Below, one piece after another: positions 1 through 12,000 of a stretch of DNA of 50,062 nt. A model generated the notes under the pieces. The model was not told the DNA's origin. It did not search any database and saw only the letters and a program-made list of their open reading frames with translations. The position numbers and the translations under genes were made by a program. Location: contig JAHLKC010000200.1 in the NCBI GenBank assembly GCA_025449115.1, forward strand, positions 1-50,062, written 5' to 3'. Numbering within the stretch: the first letter of the stretch is position 1; every line of letters starts with the position of its first letter. The stretch comes from Chytridium lagenaria (taxonomy: Eukaryota > Chytridiomycota > Chytridiomycetes > Chytridiales > Chytridiaceae).

Positions 1-444
1 TCTCGCTGATGGTGAGTGTACTATTAACAAATACAGCCGTTTTCATAAAGGAATAGCGTGGATTTAATAAAGCAAAAGTAGTGCTCAGTTGCTAGAGAAT
101 TCTGTTTATGTTGATAACATGTTGATGTTGTTGGCTTAAGATAAAATAGCCTTTAATACCCTCTGCACGATTGCCCAGTCGTTGCTTCTCATGACTTACT
201 TGCGTGCCATTGACGTATTCCACTCTGCTTGACAAAATTGAAATTCAATACAAACTATATAGCTGGTAGAAAACACCAATTTACCCACGATATCTTTGCA
301 TAATAATGAAGATTCAAACGTTTCCTCTTTCAAATTATGCATTCCATCCATCCAACCACCACGTTCTCGTCCTCAGTTTCGTCACGAATCTTTTATATCC
401 TGTCAGTAATACTATTTCACTGTTTACTCTTCCTTTGAAATATC
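1..444. other. intergenic, no gene recognised
   Basis: AT-rich sequence at the window edge. I see no convincing coding stretch, RNA gene or repeat on either strand. It presumably holds the promoter of the small gene starting at 445 and possibly the end of a gene that lies outside the window. Confidence 0.4.
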
Positions 445-783
445 ATGTCTCGATACGGAAACACGTTCCATAGAGACACTCCAGGACATGTTGGCCTATC
501 CAGAGAACGAAAATACTATACCAACCCAGTGAACACCTGTCTTGAACAAATCAACTGGTCAAATTCAAAGCATCCAAATATTTATGCTCGGAGCATCTAT
601 GAACGTGTAAGATGATGAAGCATGCCTTTGAGATACGTGAACGCACTTGAAAAAATGAGGGTAAGTTTCTTACTTAAACGATAATCACCAGTAACTGGTG
701 AAGTAACTAGCGAATAGTGCGGAAAGGGTCTCTTGACGCCAATAAAGAATTCGGACGTTAAATTCCTGCTTGACGACTTCTAA
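445..783 (+). CDS. small two-exon gene, 75-aa protein of unknown function
   Basis: An ATG at 445 opens a reading frame rich in Arg, Tyr, Asn and His (start MSRYGNTFHRDTPGH). It runs to a good donor site (CGT|GTAAGA) at 607. Splicing from 607 to the AG at 717 keeps the frame and adds an exon at 718-783, ending LLTPIKNSDVKFLLDDF and a TAA stop. The model gives 75 aa with a 111-bp intron. Without splicing the frame ends after 56 codons at 615. I do not recognise the family. There is no signal peptide or membrane segment; the protein looks like a small basic protein with an acidic end. The composition and clean splice model argue for a real gene, but chance cannot be excluded. Confidence 0.4.
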
Positions 784-1015
784 TTACGCAAAACAACGGA
801 AAAAGAAACATTAACGATGGTGAATCTGAGAATGGGCATATTGGCTTTAGAGCTCTTATGTGGAATAATGAGAGGGCGTGGATAGTACTAGACCGTTTTA
901 CGGGGAGGTTAATAAACGATGATGGTGAGGTCGCTGAATGAATGGTTGTCCTCTATAGTTGCGGAAGTTTCTGTTTTGAAGACTCAGTGAGCGTTGTGTT
1001 TCGAGATGAAAGGCA

Positions 1016-4000
1016 TTGGAGAGAGCATTCCATGCAGCCATGTTTAGCTTTCCAAAGGGCATCACCAAATGTCAGTTCGAGCTCCCTCACCAGAAAAAAA
1101 AAAAAAAAAAAAAAAAAAAAGTCACTCTCATAGTGCTCACCAACGATGGTCAGAAAACACCAACCCCCAAGGCAAAGGAAGCCCAAGTTTCCTCCAAGCT
1201 GAAAGGCAGAGGAAAGCTCGAGATGAGGAACGAGAATGCCGATACCGAGGAATCCGGACCGTCGTCGACCACGTCGTGGAGAAGAAGACGAAGAACCATC
1301 TTGAATTACGAGTTGAACATGGGCGAGATTGATCCTGATGATGATGAGGAGATTGATGATGATGAGGCGTTTGATTCTGACGATGAGGAAAAGTATGGTG
1401 GGTTTTTTGGGGCGACGGGGGTGTCAAGAAGGTGAGGGCGATTGTGGAGAGAAAACGTGGTGGTGTTTAACCAAGATGACGGTTTTTAGGCTGCAAAGGA
1501 ACGACCGGAAGAATCTATGGATTTATTGGATGAGGGACGAGTTTTCGGAAAGGAGGACGGTCAATGATGGATGAAGAGGAGGATGAGGATGACGAGGATG
1601 AGGATCTGACGCTGAAGAAGATGACGGGAACATGTCACCATCAGTGATCTTCTCGACGCTCCTTCCTCCACCCACCAAACCACCGACAAAAAACCATTAA
1701 AACCAAAAGGGAAATCAGTCGTCGACGGTCTCCTCCCACAAGACCTTGAAACGATCTTGATGACGGTGTTGACGAGGACTGGATGAACGAGGACGAAGAA
1801 GCTTCGGTAGTGACGAAGACGACGACGAAGGAAACGACGACACCGGCCCCTCCCTCGTCGACCTCATCAAGGTCTAGACGGTAAACCGCGCGTTTCTAAA
1901 AAGCGGAAACTCCCTGAAATCGAGGAAGCCCTCGCTCCCTCTGAATTCAACGTCCCCTCCCGCACTCGATTCGTCGACGCCTCCACGTCAAAACGTCGTC
2001 TCACCATCGCAGATCTTGTGGGTGATGTTGCCGATGAGGCTGGGTTTGCGGCGTTGAGGAAACAGGTGGATGATTTTGCTCAGGAGACGGTGGGGAAGAA
2101 AAGTCGGAGAGCGTTGACGGGACAGGCGGAGCGGCACCGCTTCCGCCGAGGTTGCAGGCGCAGATGGAGAGGAGACGGCGTATAATGCGGCCAAGAAGGA
2201 GGTTTCAAAGTGGGCTTATACGGTGAAGAAGAATAGAGAGGCGAGCAGTTGGTTTTTCCTATGAATGAACCGCAGGTGGCTGGGTTCACGAGTAGCTCGC
2301 TTGTTGGAAGTTTAAGGTGATTTTTTTTTTTTTTTGAAAGGCGGGTTGTGTTTTTTGCGCAAGGAATTAAAAATGGTTTCCTTTTTTTTTTTTGTTCTAG
2401 TCCGAGACCACGCTTGAGCAGGAAATCGCGCAGGTTTTGAAAGACAAGAAACTGATTGAAAAGGAGCAGATGGAGATGGAGGAACTTGAAATGAAGGAAT
2501 TGACCAAGGAAGAGGTACGTCATTTTATCAATGTTTTCTCTCTAAACGTTCATCAGGTGGAGGCGCGCCGCTCTGAACTCGCGAAAATGCATCACTCATG
2601 TTTTTCGCGGAACAAAAGCAGAAAAAGATTGCAAAGATCAAGAGTAAGGTTTATCGAAAGATTCAGAAAAAGGCAAAAGAAAAGGCGGGTGCTTCTGCAG
2701 AGAATTGGCGGCTGTGGACCCGGAGCTGGCTATGGAGAGGCAGTTAAAGCAGGAGGCGGAACGGATTAAAGTAGGGAAATTTGGTTCAAGTTTTGTAATG
2801 TTGACGGTTGTGCGTTTTGTTTTTTTAGGAGCGTATGACGTTGAAGCATAAGGGGACCGGAAAGTGGCACAGTCCATGCAAACTCGGCGAGATAAGGGTG
2901 CAGGGTGGGTAGTTTTACTTTTTTTTGTTTTTTTTTGGGGGGCGGGGCGTTGAAAAACTGGTTTGAACATTCGCTGATTTATTTTTCTGTTTTCACAACA
3001 AAATAAACAACAGACAAAAGAAGCCTTGATGGACCAATACAATCGTCACCAAGAACTCACGAAAAAGATCACCGCCTCGACTCTGACGACGAAGGTAGCG
3101 ACGACGAGGGCGATACCGCGTTTGACCCAGAGAACGATAACCCTGATGAAGACGTTGACGACACGAAAGCCGCTGCATTGGAAGCACCTCGAAGACATGT
3201 CTGCCGCTGCCATGAATGGCGTTGAGGCACCCAAAAAGGGGATCTTTGCGATGAAGTTTATGCAGAGGGGTTAGAGAACAAGCAGAAGAGTTGAGGGCGC
3301 AGATTGAGCAGGCGAAACAGGATATTTTGGATGAGCAGGTGGATGGGGTGTTGGGAGTGAGGAGGAGTATGAGGGGATGAGGGGTTGTCGTCGGATGAGG
3401 AGACGGGGATGAAGAAACGGGGGAAGGAGGTTGGGGAAGAAGAAGATGCAGGTGGGAGACGGATGACGTTTGGACAGGAGGAGGATAGGGATGGGGCGGT
3501 GGATGAGCAGGAGATGGAAGGTGTATGTACCGCATTCGATGGCACATAGTGTCAAGGTGTCGGACCTGTTACGGTTAATATGAAGCAGAGGAAACCGACG
3601 GCTCCCAAGATCAAGCCGTTATTCGAGACTGATAACTTTTCAGGTATGTTTTTTTTTTCAATGAATCCCTGTTTCCTTTTTTTTTTTGGCTGTTTGTTTT
3701 GGGAGTTTGTTTTTTTGTTTGACTTGTTTTGGAGTTTGATTTGTTGTCTTTTTTTTGGGGGGGGAATTCGATTTTTATCTGACTTGTTTTCAATTTGTAC
3801 AGTTGAGGATGACGAAGATCAAGGGTTTAATGCTACAATCAAATCCGGAGATCTTTCTCAAAGTGCCACTGGTGCCGACTTTTCCATTGAGCCAAAGAAA
3901 AAGGCCACCCCAGAGACCCATACCCCTTCCGCGCCCGCCTCTACCAAATCCGTATCAACAATCCCTGCAACCACCACCACCACTTCCGACAAAGCCGACG

Positions 4001-5062
4001 AACCTTCACCAAATCACGACGACCATGACACCTCCAGCGCAAACCCATGGCTAGACGTCCAAGAAACCAAAGACGGCCGAAGCTACCGTAAAGGCAAAGG
4101 AGAAACCAAAGACCGTGTAGCCGAAACGCACAAAAAGCAACACACACTCGATGACGTGAAACTCAATCTTGATTACAAAAAGCTTGAAAAAAGCGTTCCC
4201 AACTTTCTTGTTCAAAAAGGTGGACGTGGCGCTCCACAACCTAAAAGGGAGTCTGATCCTGGCCGACCACATTGCAGATGGAGTTTTCGGATTCCGACAG
4301 TGATGATGATTTTGGAACGGTGGGATGCTGAGGAGAGGAGGAATGTGAAGGAGTTGTCAAAGATGGAGGTCATGCAGATGGCTTTTGCGAATGATGATGT
4401 GTTTGCAGAGTTTAGGGAGGAGAAGGAGGCTGTGGTTGATGCTGATAAACCAAAGGATGTGGATGTCACACTCCCTGGATGGGTGAGTTCTTCCCCCTCC
4501 CCCCTTCCCCCCACCCTTTTTTTTTTTTTGGGTACCCTAGAGGTTCTTTTTCTCTTGGTGATATTTGTTTGCTGATGCGAGCGTTTTGTGTATTTAATTG
4601 AAGGTTCATGGGCGGGGAACGGCGTTGCGGCAAAAAAGAACGTGGTGATCAAGAAAGCCAAACCAAACGAAGGCGTTGACGCGTCAAAGCGAAAAGACGC
4701 GAAACTCCGTAACGTCATCATCAACGAAAAGCGAAACAAAAAGGTACAAACAAAAACGCTCCCATTTCATCTCTTTTTTTTTTATTGTTTGCTTAACTCC
4801 TTTTTTTTTTTGCCAGGTTACCAAATTCATGACCACCCAACTCCCTCATGGCTTTGAAACACGTAACCAGTATGAGGAGAGTATTCGGTTACCCCTTGGA
4901 CGTGAATGGAATGCTCATCAGGCGCATTCTAAACTGGTTGCGCCAAAGGTGGTGACAAAGATGGGGAAGGTGATTGCACCGCTTGCTGTTGTGATGCAGG
5001 CGCCTGGAAGAAGCGATAAGGTTGTATTTCCTTTTTTTTCCGTGGTTCTGTTTGATTTTTAA
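1016..5062 (+). CDS. UTP14: UTP14, U3 snoRNP / SSU processome protein (frameshifted, several introns)
   Basis: UTP14 is a nucleolar component of the small-subunit processome, needed for 18S rRNA maturation; in yeast it activates the helicase Dhr1. The family's landmarks appear in order across several frames: an acidic N-terminal block (GEIDPDDDEEIDDDEAF, about 1324-1374) followed by EEKYGGFFG; SEFNVPSRTRF near 1940; KWAYTVKKNREAS near 2210; TLEQEIAQVL near 2410; KIAKIKSKVYRKIQKKAK near 2625; RMTLKHKGTGKWHKS near 2835; LFETDNFSG near 3620; then DVTLPGWGSWAGNGV across an intron of about 4483-4603, RKDAKLRNVIINEKRNKK, and the C-terminal LPHGFETRNQYEESIRLPLG near 4850. Introns also lie at about 2515-2556, 2902-3013, 3643-3801 and 4744-4816. 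At least six frameshifts (for example near 1430, 1600, 2130, 2610, 2890 and 3275) split it, most likely sequence errors. The start codon is uncertain because a 27-base A run lies at the 5' end. Confidence 0.88.
1094..1120 (+). repeat. 27-base poly(A) run at the 5' end of UTP14
   Basis: An uninterrupted run of 27 A lies just before the first UTP14-like residues. Read through, it would encode a poly-lysine stretch. Its length is unlikely to be determined correctly, so the frame on its left side, and with it the start of UTP14, is uncertain. It could equally sit in a 5' UTR or an intron. Confidence 0.9.
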
Positions 5063-5832
5063 GGAGTTGAACCTCCAGTACTGTTTCAATAGATTGATGT
5101 TATTGTAAAAATAGGTGTGGATTTTTTGGATGATGTACTTTGAAACCAGCCTTTTTCCGTTTGTAACAAAATTGGCATTGAACGATCAAGCGGACCTCAT
5201 TATACCACATGTCATTGATATATATTTAAGAAGTCGTTGTCTGGTTTACTCATTTTGGAATAGTTTTCAATTTAATTGGTGATGGTTTGATGATTGTCTT
5301 TCTATCTTACTGTAATGTCGTGTATGAGGGTCTAAGGATCCCTTTGAATGTAATTTTTCTGGTGTGCCTTATGTAGTCGATATATTGGTTGTAGTCTTTA
5401 CCTTTCTTTGATTATGCATCATTCCAGTAAAAAAGATCTAGTATACTCTATCGCTAGTGAGACATGTTCTTTTCGTGAATGAAGTGGCGGTAGGTCGATA
5501 TTGACGTAACAGTTTTTTAAAAAAATACCTGTTGATTTTGTTGCCAATGGTGTTGGCAACGTCGAAAAAATCCTAATAGAAGTCATATTTAATTCGAACT
5601 AGCTTAAAGAAGCTCTTCCTGTCCCTTACACTCATTACAAAAACATGCTATTTCCAGTGATATCTAATGAATAGCTTGTGCAAATACCCCTACCATTGAA
5701 GCTGAAGTGTAAACGATTTAAAGGAAATGACAGATATATGTAAAGCTTAATCGAAATTAACTTTGCTTTTATATAATAACAGTTGATCTGCTTTTATAAC
5801 ACCTCCTTCATCCACAACCCTTCCTTACATTT
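5063..5832. other. intergenic between the convergent UTP14 and uL22m genes
   Basis: AT-rich spacer of about 770 bp between the 3' ends of two convergent genes. I see no open frame with protein-like composition, no RNA gene and no repeat. It should contain both 3' UTRs. Confidence 0.5.
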
Positions 5833-6897
5833 TCAACAATGCACAACCTTCGTCGGCCTCTTCGCTTTCACGCTCTCATACACCTCCTCCGCACTCTTTG
5901 GCAACCCCTCCATCCGTTCCCCAAGCCGTTTCCTTAACCGTCTCCTAATCCATTCAAGCGATCACCCTGCTTCTTCTCAAAGCCCTTCTCCCTCTCCTGC
6001 AACACCATCTCCACAAGTGCCGTCTTTGCGTGCGGGTGGCGCCATATCGTCCCCGTCCTCTCAAATACCGTTTCCTCAACTCCTGACTTAAAATTGCACC
6101 ATTCTTCTCGACAAACGCGTCCGCTGAATATACGTTAACAAAAAAAGAGTACAGAGTCTCAAGTACCAATGTAAGTTTTGGAAAGATCCAGCCCGGAATC
6201 TTTGGCTTTGACAATGGCCTCGCTTAAAGCTTCTTCCATTTTCCGGGAAATGCGTTTCCGAAGCCACCGGACTTGAAGGAGAGCTTCTTCAATAGTGAGG
6301 CCTTTTACTTGGGAAACGAGGGGGAGGAAACGGGAGTATTCGACGTGAAGAAAGTTTTGGCGGTATGTGATAATCTAGACGAAAATGGTCATGAATTTGG
6401 TTAATCAACGACGGAGAAAATGTGAGAGAAGTAAATATATATCGCCAAGGGTATTTGACTGCAAACACATGCACGCATATCGTGAACCCATCCAACCCCG
6501 TAACCTTTTCTCCCTTTTCCTTAAAACCAAACGCCGCCTTCACCATAATACAAAACCTCACCTTTTCTCCACCATCCTCCTTCAATCTATCTAAAAATCC
6601 TTGCCTCCCATTCCCCACAACCTCCTTCGTCACAAGCTCTCTCGCTGCCTTCAATGCTTCCTTCCCATCTTCTGGCAACGACCCGTGACTTTTTCTTGTC
6701 AAGCGATTCCATGATCCTCCTGTAGACGGTAGACGAGTGACAGTGGCGTAGCATGCGGTGAGGTTGGGTGAGAGGAGTTGGATGCGGGGAAGAGGTGATG
6801 GCAGGTCCGAGTTGGATGCATGTGTGTGAGGTTCATATTTTTGCACTTTTCCTTTTCCTGACAAATTTTTTTCAGCCTTTCTGGACTTCAATAACAA
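5833..6897 (-). CDS. MRPL22: mitochondrial large-subunit ribosomal protein uL22m (frameshifted)
   Basis: uL22 lines the peptide exit tunnel of the large ribosomal subunit; this is the mitochondrial form. On the minus strand the exon 6374-6167 reads FLHVEYSRFLPLVSQVKGLT then IEEALLQVRWLRKRISRKME and SEAIVKAKDSGLDLSKTYI, the typical uL22 core. A 43-bp intron (6124-6166) leads to ADAFVEKNGAILSQELRKRY and a GRGR loop, then after a frameshift HPHAKTALVEMVLQE, and after a second the C-terminal RMEGLPKSAEEVYESVKAKR, stopping at 5833. The 3' splice site of an upstream intron (ending CTAG) lies at 6375-6378. The N-terminal exon is less clear: 6897-6565 is open and includes EALKAARELVTKEVVGNGRQ, which could be the matrix-facing extension plus a mitochondrial presequence. 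The start is a guess; the core assignment is firm. Confidence 0.72.
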
Positions 6898-7058
6898 GGG
6901 TTAAAAACACTAAGATGAGATACATGTTATTTAATACTTTAATGTGAATTTGCATCATGGCTCAAAAGAATGAGGGATGGATATGCTCGAATACTTAATA
7001 TCTTTAAAGGCGTTTTTAAAAAAGACTCATAATAAAGACGATTGAACAGCTGTCGAGT

Positions 7059-8267
7059 TCATACTCGAGATGCTACCCAGATCGCTGCTCTACACCCTTG
7101 CTTGATAACTGCAGTCAATGGATCGTAAGCAGTTGCCTATTCAAATTAAAGAGAGTTAATAATAGATACCGGAAATAATCGAGGAATGGACAATGAGGTT
7201 TACCTGCTTCGATTCATGATTCACTGCGATATCGAGGTGTCCCGAGCTCTTCATCGCGGAATTCGCGAATCACCTTTTGAAGTTTAGTAAGTTTCGTACA
7301 AAGTAAAGTGAGAAGCAATAATACAATAATATAATGTGAATACCTCAATAAGCTTCCGAACCTCCTCATTATCCTCGAACTTGATAAGTTCACGAATTTG
7401 ACTGTAAATATATCAGAACTGGCAATATAGAACATCATGAAGGCCAGGCCAAGCCAATATTAACCAATATTGGTGTATGCGGCTAAGATGCCTGCGGCAA
7501 TAGAATGATTTTATAAAAAAAAAACACGTCGTCGTCTCAGCGGGCGTGTGTACGCGTCCGAAAAGGACGCTGGTTGTGTGCAATTTACATTCACAAGATA
7601 AAAGAAAAAAAAAGGGGCACAAACTCACTCATTGTAATGCTCGCCAATAACCTCCTCAACAGCTTCTGTGCAGGCCATAGCAGCACGTGAGCCTAGCATT
7701 GCTGTTCCGGCACCTAATGCGAAACCCATTGCTTCCCAAACAGGTCTTAACGCGCTAGGCCTGACACGATTCTTTGCAAGGAGATCGTCAAGAACGCGGA
7801 GATGGCGTTTTTCTTGATCCCACATATGCTGTTTATTTTGTATGAACGAATGGTGTTGCAACTTTTAAGAGAGAAGGCACTAATGGCATTGACGACGAAG
7901 AGAAGCCCCCAGCTTCTCTTCAACAAAAGTAATATACATAAAGGAAATTACCTGAATAACGGGGCCAGAGGTTGGGTGCTTCTTCAACACGGATAATTGA
8001 CCGCGATAGATGGAATCCGCGCCAACTTCTCCTGCATGGTCCACCCTCAACATAGACTCTAAAGCTTCCACTGCTTTGGTGAGAGTTTAGGAATAGACTT
8101 TCCATGCGATGATGACGATGATGACGATGATGATGCTGATGCTGTGATGAAGATGAGGGGCGTGAGATGATGGAAGCGATATGCCGTCTCGACGCAGGTG
8201 TGAAAGAAGACGATGCATGTCGTAACAATAATGAAATGCAATATGTGGGCAATCGAATCTTGGACAA
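7059..8267 (-). CDS. COQ7: COQ7, 5-demethoxyubiquinone hydroxylase (mitochondrial, di-iron)
   Basis: COQ7 hydroxylates demethoxyubiquinone in the penultimate step of ubiquinone synthesis, on the matrix side of the inner mitochondrial membrane. Five exons on the minus strand carry the di-iron ligands in order: [12 protein letters not shown] (first Glu), MWDQEKRHL (ExxH), [11 protein letters not shown], then [17 protein letters not shown] (Glu plus ExxH), and [16 protein letters not shown] (ExxH), ending with [20 protein letters not shown] and a TGA at 7059. The start at 8267 gives an Arg/Ser-rich leader typical of a mitochondrial presequence, followed by a His-rich stretch ([12 protein letters not shown]). 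One frameshift falls in the sequence joining SIPKLSPK to AVEALES near 8065, and another in EELGH near 7238. Introns lie at about 7832-7950, 7630, 7395 and 7215. All metal ligands are present, so the enzyme should be active. Confidence 0.92.
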
Positions 8268-9019
8268 ACTTTTGATCCTTTTCAGTGCAAAGAAATAATA
8301 ATAAGGAATGGTTGGGCAGCAGCATCTAAGGCAGCGGCATCAGCAGCAGGACTTTCAAAGCGAACCGATTCCTGATCTTTACAGCAGTTTTTGGAGGAAT
8401 GCTTATGGGTAATAGACCGTGTGGCTGTTTTATTCTTATATTGAATATGAATGTCTAACATGTACTTAAACAATATATGATGAACTACAGGTGCGCAGAG
8501 CATGCACTGGATTCTAAAACCAGATGTGAGACTTCACGTCATTGATGAAGAAACCACAACTGCCTCACCCAACACCACCACCACCGCCGCTTCGTCCTCC
8601 ACCAAGAAGGCATAGATATGGATAGTTGAAGAAGGATGAACGTCACACTTGCAAAGGATTGACAATTCTGTCAACATCATCAGCTCTTGCTCATCTCCCT
8701 TTTCTTTCCTTAATATTCCCCCCCGATATCCCCTCTCCTTCTCATCTTCTGTGTGCGGTGGTTTGGGCTGCCTCTATCAGAGAATATCCATCGTATCGCT
8801 CGAAACCCGCCCCGTCACGTCTATCCCCTCTCCCCACCGTCATCACAAAACGTTGGGTGAAAAATAAATTGATCAAAACCAAAACAAACAAATTAAACAA
8901 GACAAACTTTCTTTCGGCTGCTGGCCAGCAAGGGAGAGTAAAGCACAACACACGCACACACCAACTTCGAGGAATCCTCATCGAGGGGAGGATAATCACA
9001 ACACTTCCAGGTCATCATC
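8268..9019. promoter_or_regulatory. divergent intergenic region between COQ7 and the dynein heavy chain
   Basis: About 750 bp separate the two divergent start codons and should hold both promoters and 5' UTRs. The right part is C/T-rich (around 8690-8750 and 8815-8840), which often marks fungal promoters. Open frames here overlap the dynein start and have no protein-like composition. I saw no clear X-box (RFX site) by eye. Confidence 0.4.
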
Positions 9020-12000
9020 ATGGCCGACCTCGGGTCAAAGACCAACCTTCACAGGTCAAACAACAACCTCAACTATGCTCACGATAATGATCTCAAGAAA
9101 AAGGGGGTTGCTGGTCAGAATCAGATGGAGAAGAAGAGGGCCTCACTAGATGCGAGGCATCGTTTTCTGCTGGAGAAGTTTTCGCAGTATGTGGATGAGA
9201 AACCCGCGGGTTTGGAGAACTCGTTGCTGCTAGGGAATAAGCTCGACGTCGTCAATGATTTCTTTGCCGAGGGTGGGAGTAAGAAGGTTCTCTTCTTTTG
9301 GCAGGCTGCTCCAAAGGTAAGAGCTTATTATCGAAGGCGATCCGATCGTAGTAGGAATGATATTTTGGGGAGGTGGATGTTGGGGTTGTCTTCCGCCTAG
9401 CGAAAAGCATCAGGCTCCACACGACTTGATCCATTTCAGCGTTGACGTACCCCTTCCCCGACAATGTTTGGCCGGCTTATATATACTTTAACGGACTATT
9501 ACTCCTTCTACAACATATCAATAATACTAATCTCCCCCCTATCGTCTAATTATAGGATGATACAATCAACACCAAGACTACTGCGCCAATCCTTCTTGGT
9601 CAGGCCCAGCAAAAGACAAACACATTGATTGTCACTACCGGAACGCGTGACGGTATCGCTGGGACAGGATGTTTCTTCATCCGTCCTTCGACAAAGGCAA
9701 TCACCGTACAGAACATCTTTACCGATATCTGCTTTGGCTTGATCCAGCCCAACATTCTTCCATCCTTGACAACTATGGTGAAGCATGTGGTCATGCCCGC
9801 CTTAAAGGCGCAGGTGAGATCAAGGCTTCCTTTTTTGTTTTCGACATATATTAATTTAAATGGGGATTTTAGGAGAACTGGGGTGTTTTAAACAGACAAA
9901 AAGACGAATCCGTCAAATCTTTTATGGAAGTTTTGGAGCGCTTTGTTAACGACCTTGACGTTGCTGTCGTCAACCTACACGACTCCGTTCAACTCCACCC
10001 AACTACTATCGATTTAGACGCCTACAAAAAACCCTCCGACTACGCCAACGCAACCCACAATCCCGACGTCGTCAATGCCCTTGAAGGTATTCTCCATCGT
10101 TCTGACATTGAACTAACTATACAAAAGGCCTTGTCAACGAATGGTGCAAACAGATCGAGCAAGTGCTCGCCGAGTCCGAGCAAATGCGTAAAGAAGCGGA
10201 CGATATTGGTCCAAATGCCGAGTTGGCGCATTGGAAGGCTAGGATGGTCAAGTTCAACAGCATTACGGATCAACTTAAGTCACCGAACTGTAAAAAAGTT
10301 ATTGGGATCTTGAATGCTGTCAAATCGAGGGCTTTGCTCAAGACCTGGAAGGATTTGGATAACAGGGTCACAGATGCGGCGAATGAGTCCAAGGTTTATA
10401 TTTTTTTGAAATTATTCATCTTTAGTCTACGACAAAGTATTGACATCTTTTCAGGACAATGTGAAATACTTGTACACACTTGAGAGATTCTACGACCCCC
10501 TTTATTCTTGCGATCCCATTGGAATGATCCCTGCCATACCAGGTCTCATCAATGCAATTAAGATGATCTACAGGTGAAAGCTTCATTTATAACCAGATTA
10601 TTAACTGTTCTCAACAGCATTTCGAGATACTACAACACTTCCGAGCGCATGACCTCCCTCTTCGTCAAAGTCACGAACCAAATGATCACTAGCTGCAAAG
10701 AATTCATCTACAAAGATGGCGGCTCGAAACTTTGGGACCAAGATCGAACTGTCCTCGTCAAGAAGCTGACGGATTGTATTAAGTTAAATGAGGCATATCA
10801 AAGATGTTTCCATGAGACAAAGGTATAACCGAATTTCATCCTAACACCACTCTAATTTTGAGCTAGAAACGTCTCCAAGAAACTCCTCATGAGAAGCAAT
10901 TTGACTTTTCTGAAATGTACATTTTCGGAAAATTCGACGCATTCTGCAAACGTATCCAAAAGGTCATTGATATGTTAGCGTCATCGAGAAGTTCTCATTG
11001 TTGGAAAAACTCGGTATTGAGGGCATGGACTCTCTTATCAAGCGATTCTCCAACATCATGATGCAGATGCAACGCAAACCCTACGACATCCTTGATCACC
11101 GTAAGATGGAGTACGACAGCGACTACTCCACGTTCAAGAAGCAAATCTCAGATCTTGAGGCTAATCTTCAACAATTCATCGACCTGTCTTTCGAGCACAT
11201 AACAAGCACCGAAATGTCGCTCAACTTGCTCCACAAATTTAGTCAAATCAAGGACATGCAGCTTGACCTTGAGTCAAAATACCACGCGGTCTTTGTTCAC
11301 TACACTCGCAAAGATCTTGAAGGCGTCCGCAAGCTGTACCAAAAGTACAAGGACGCCCCTCCCATTCCTCGCAACACTCCCCCGGTTTCCGGCGCAATCG
11401 CCTGGTCGCGTCAACTCTACCGTCGGATTGAAAACCCTATGAAACAGTTCAAATCCAACACCTCCGTTCTCGAAAGTCTTGAAGCCAAAAAAGCACATTC
11501 GTAACTACAACAAACTCGCACGCGCTTTGATTGAGTTTGAGCTTCTTTGGCATCGATCCTGGTACAACATTGTCGAGCAAGCTAAAACTGGTCTTCAGCC
11601 ACGCTTCTCGTTGCAGACGCTGACGGAAATCTCTACGTTAACTTTGACCCCCAGATCATTCAGTTGATTAAGGAGACAAAGTTCTTGATGAGACTTGGGC
11701 TTGATGTTCCTGAAAGTGTGCGAAATGTGTGCTTGAAGGAGATGTACTACAAGGGGTTGTATAGCGGGCTCCAACATATTCTCAACAGCAAGAAACGGGT
11801 GCTTGAGAGGGTGTCCAATATTCTTCGCCGGGCTATGGGCCCGCATATCGAAGAGCTTGATAAGGCGCTTCAACCGGGTTTGACGGCGTTGACATGGACG
11901 TCGTTGAATCTTGACAACTACCTTGAGGCAAATCACCACCAGCTCGCCAAGCTTGAGGAACTCGTGGACAAGTTGCTAGATATCACTGAATGCCGGATCA

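Noticed and set aside
2080..2523. Minus-strand open frame of 147 codons
   Set aside because: It is antisense to UTP14 exons and an intron; its translation is low complexity and has no family features.
2993..3555. Several Pro/Ser-rich minus-strand open frames
   Set aside because: Antisense translations of the Glu/Asp/Gly-rich coding strand of UTP14.
8626..9087. 153-codon plus-strand open frame before dynein
   Set aside because: It runs out of frame into the dynein start; composition is that of promoter and UTR, with no domain.
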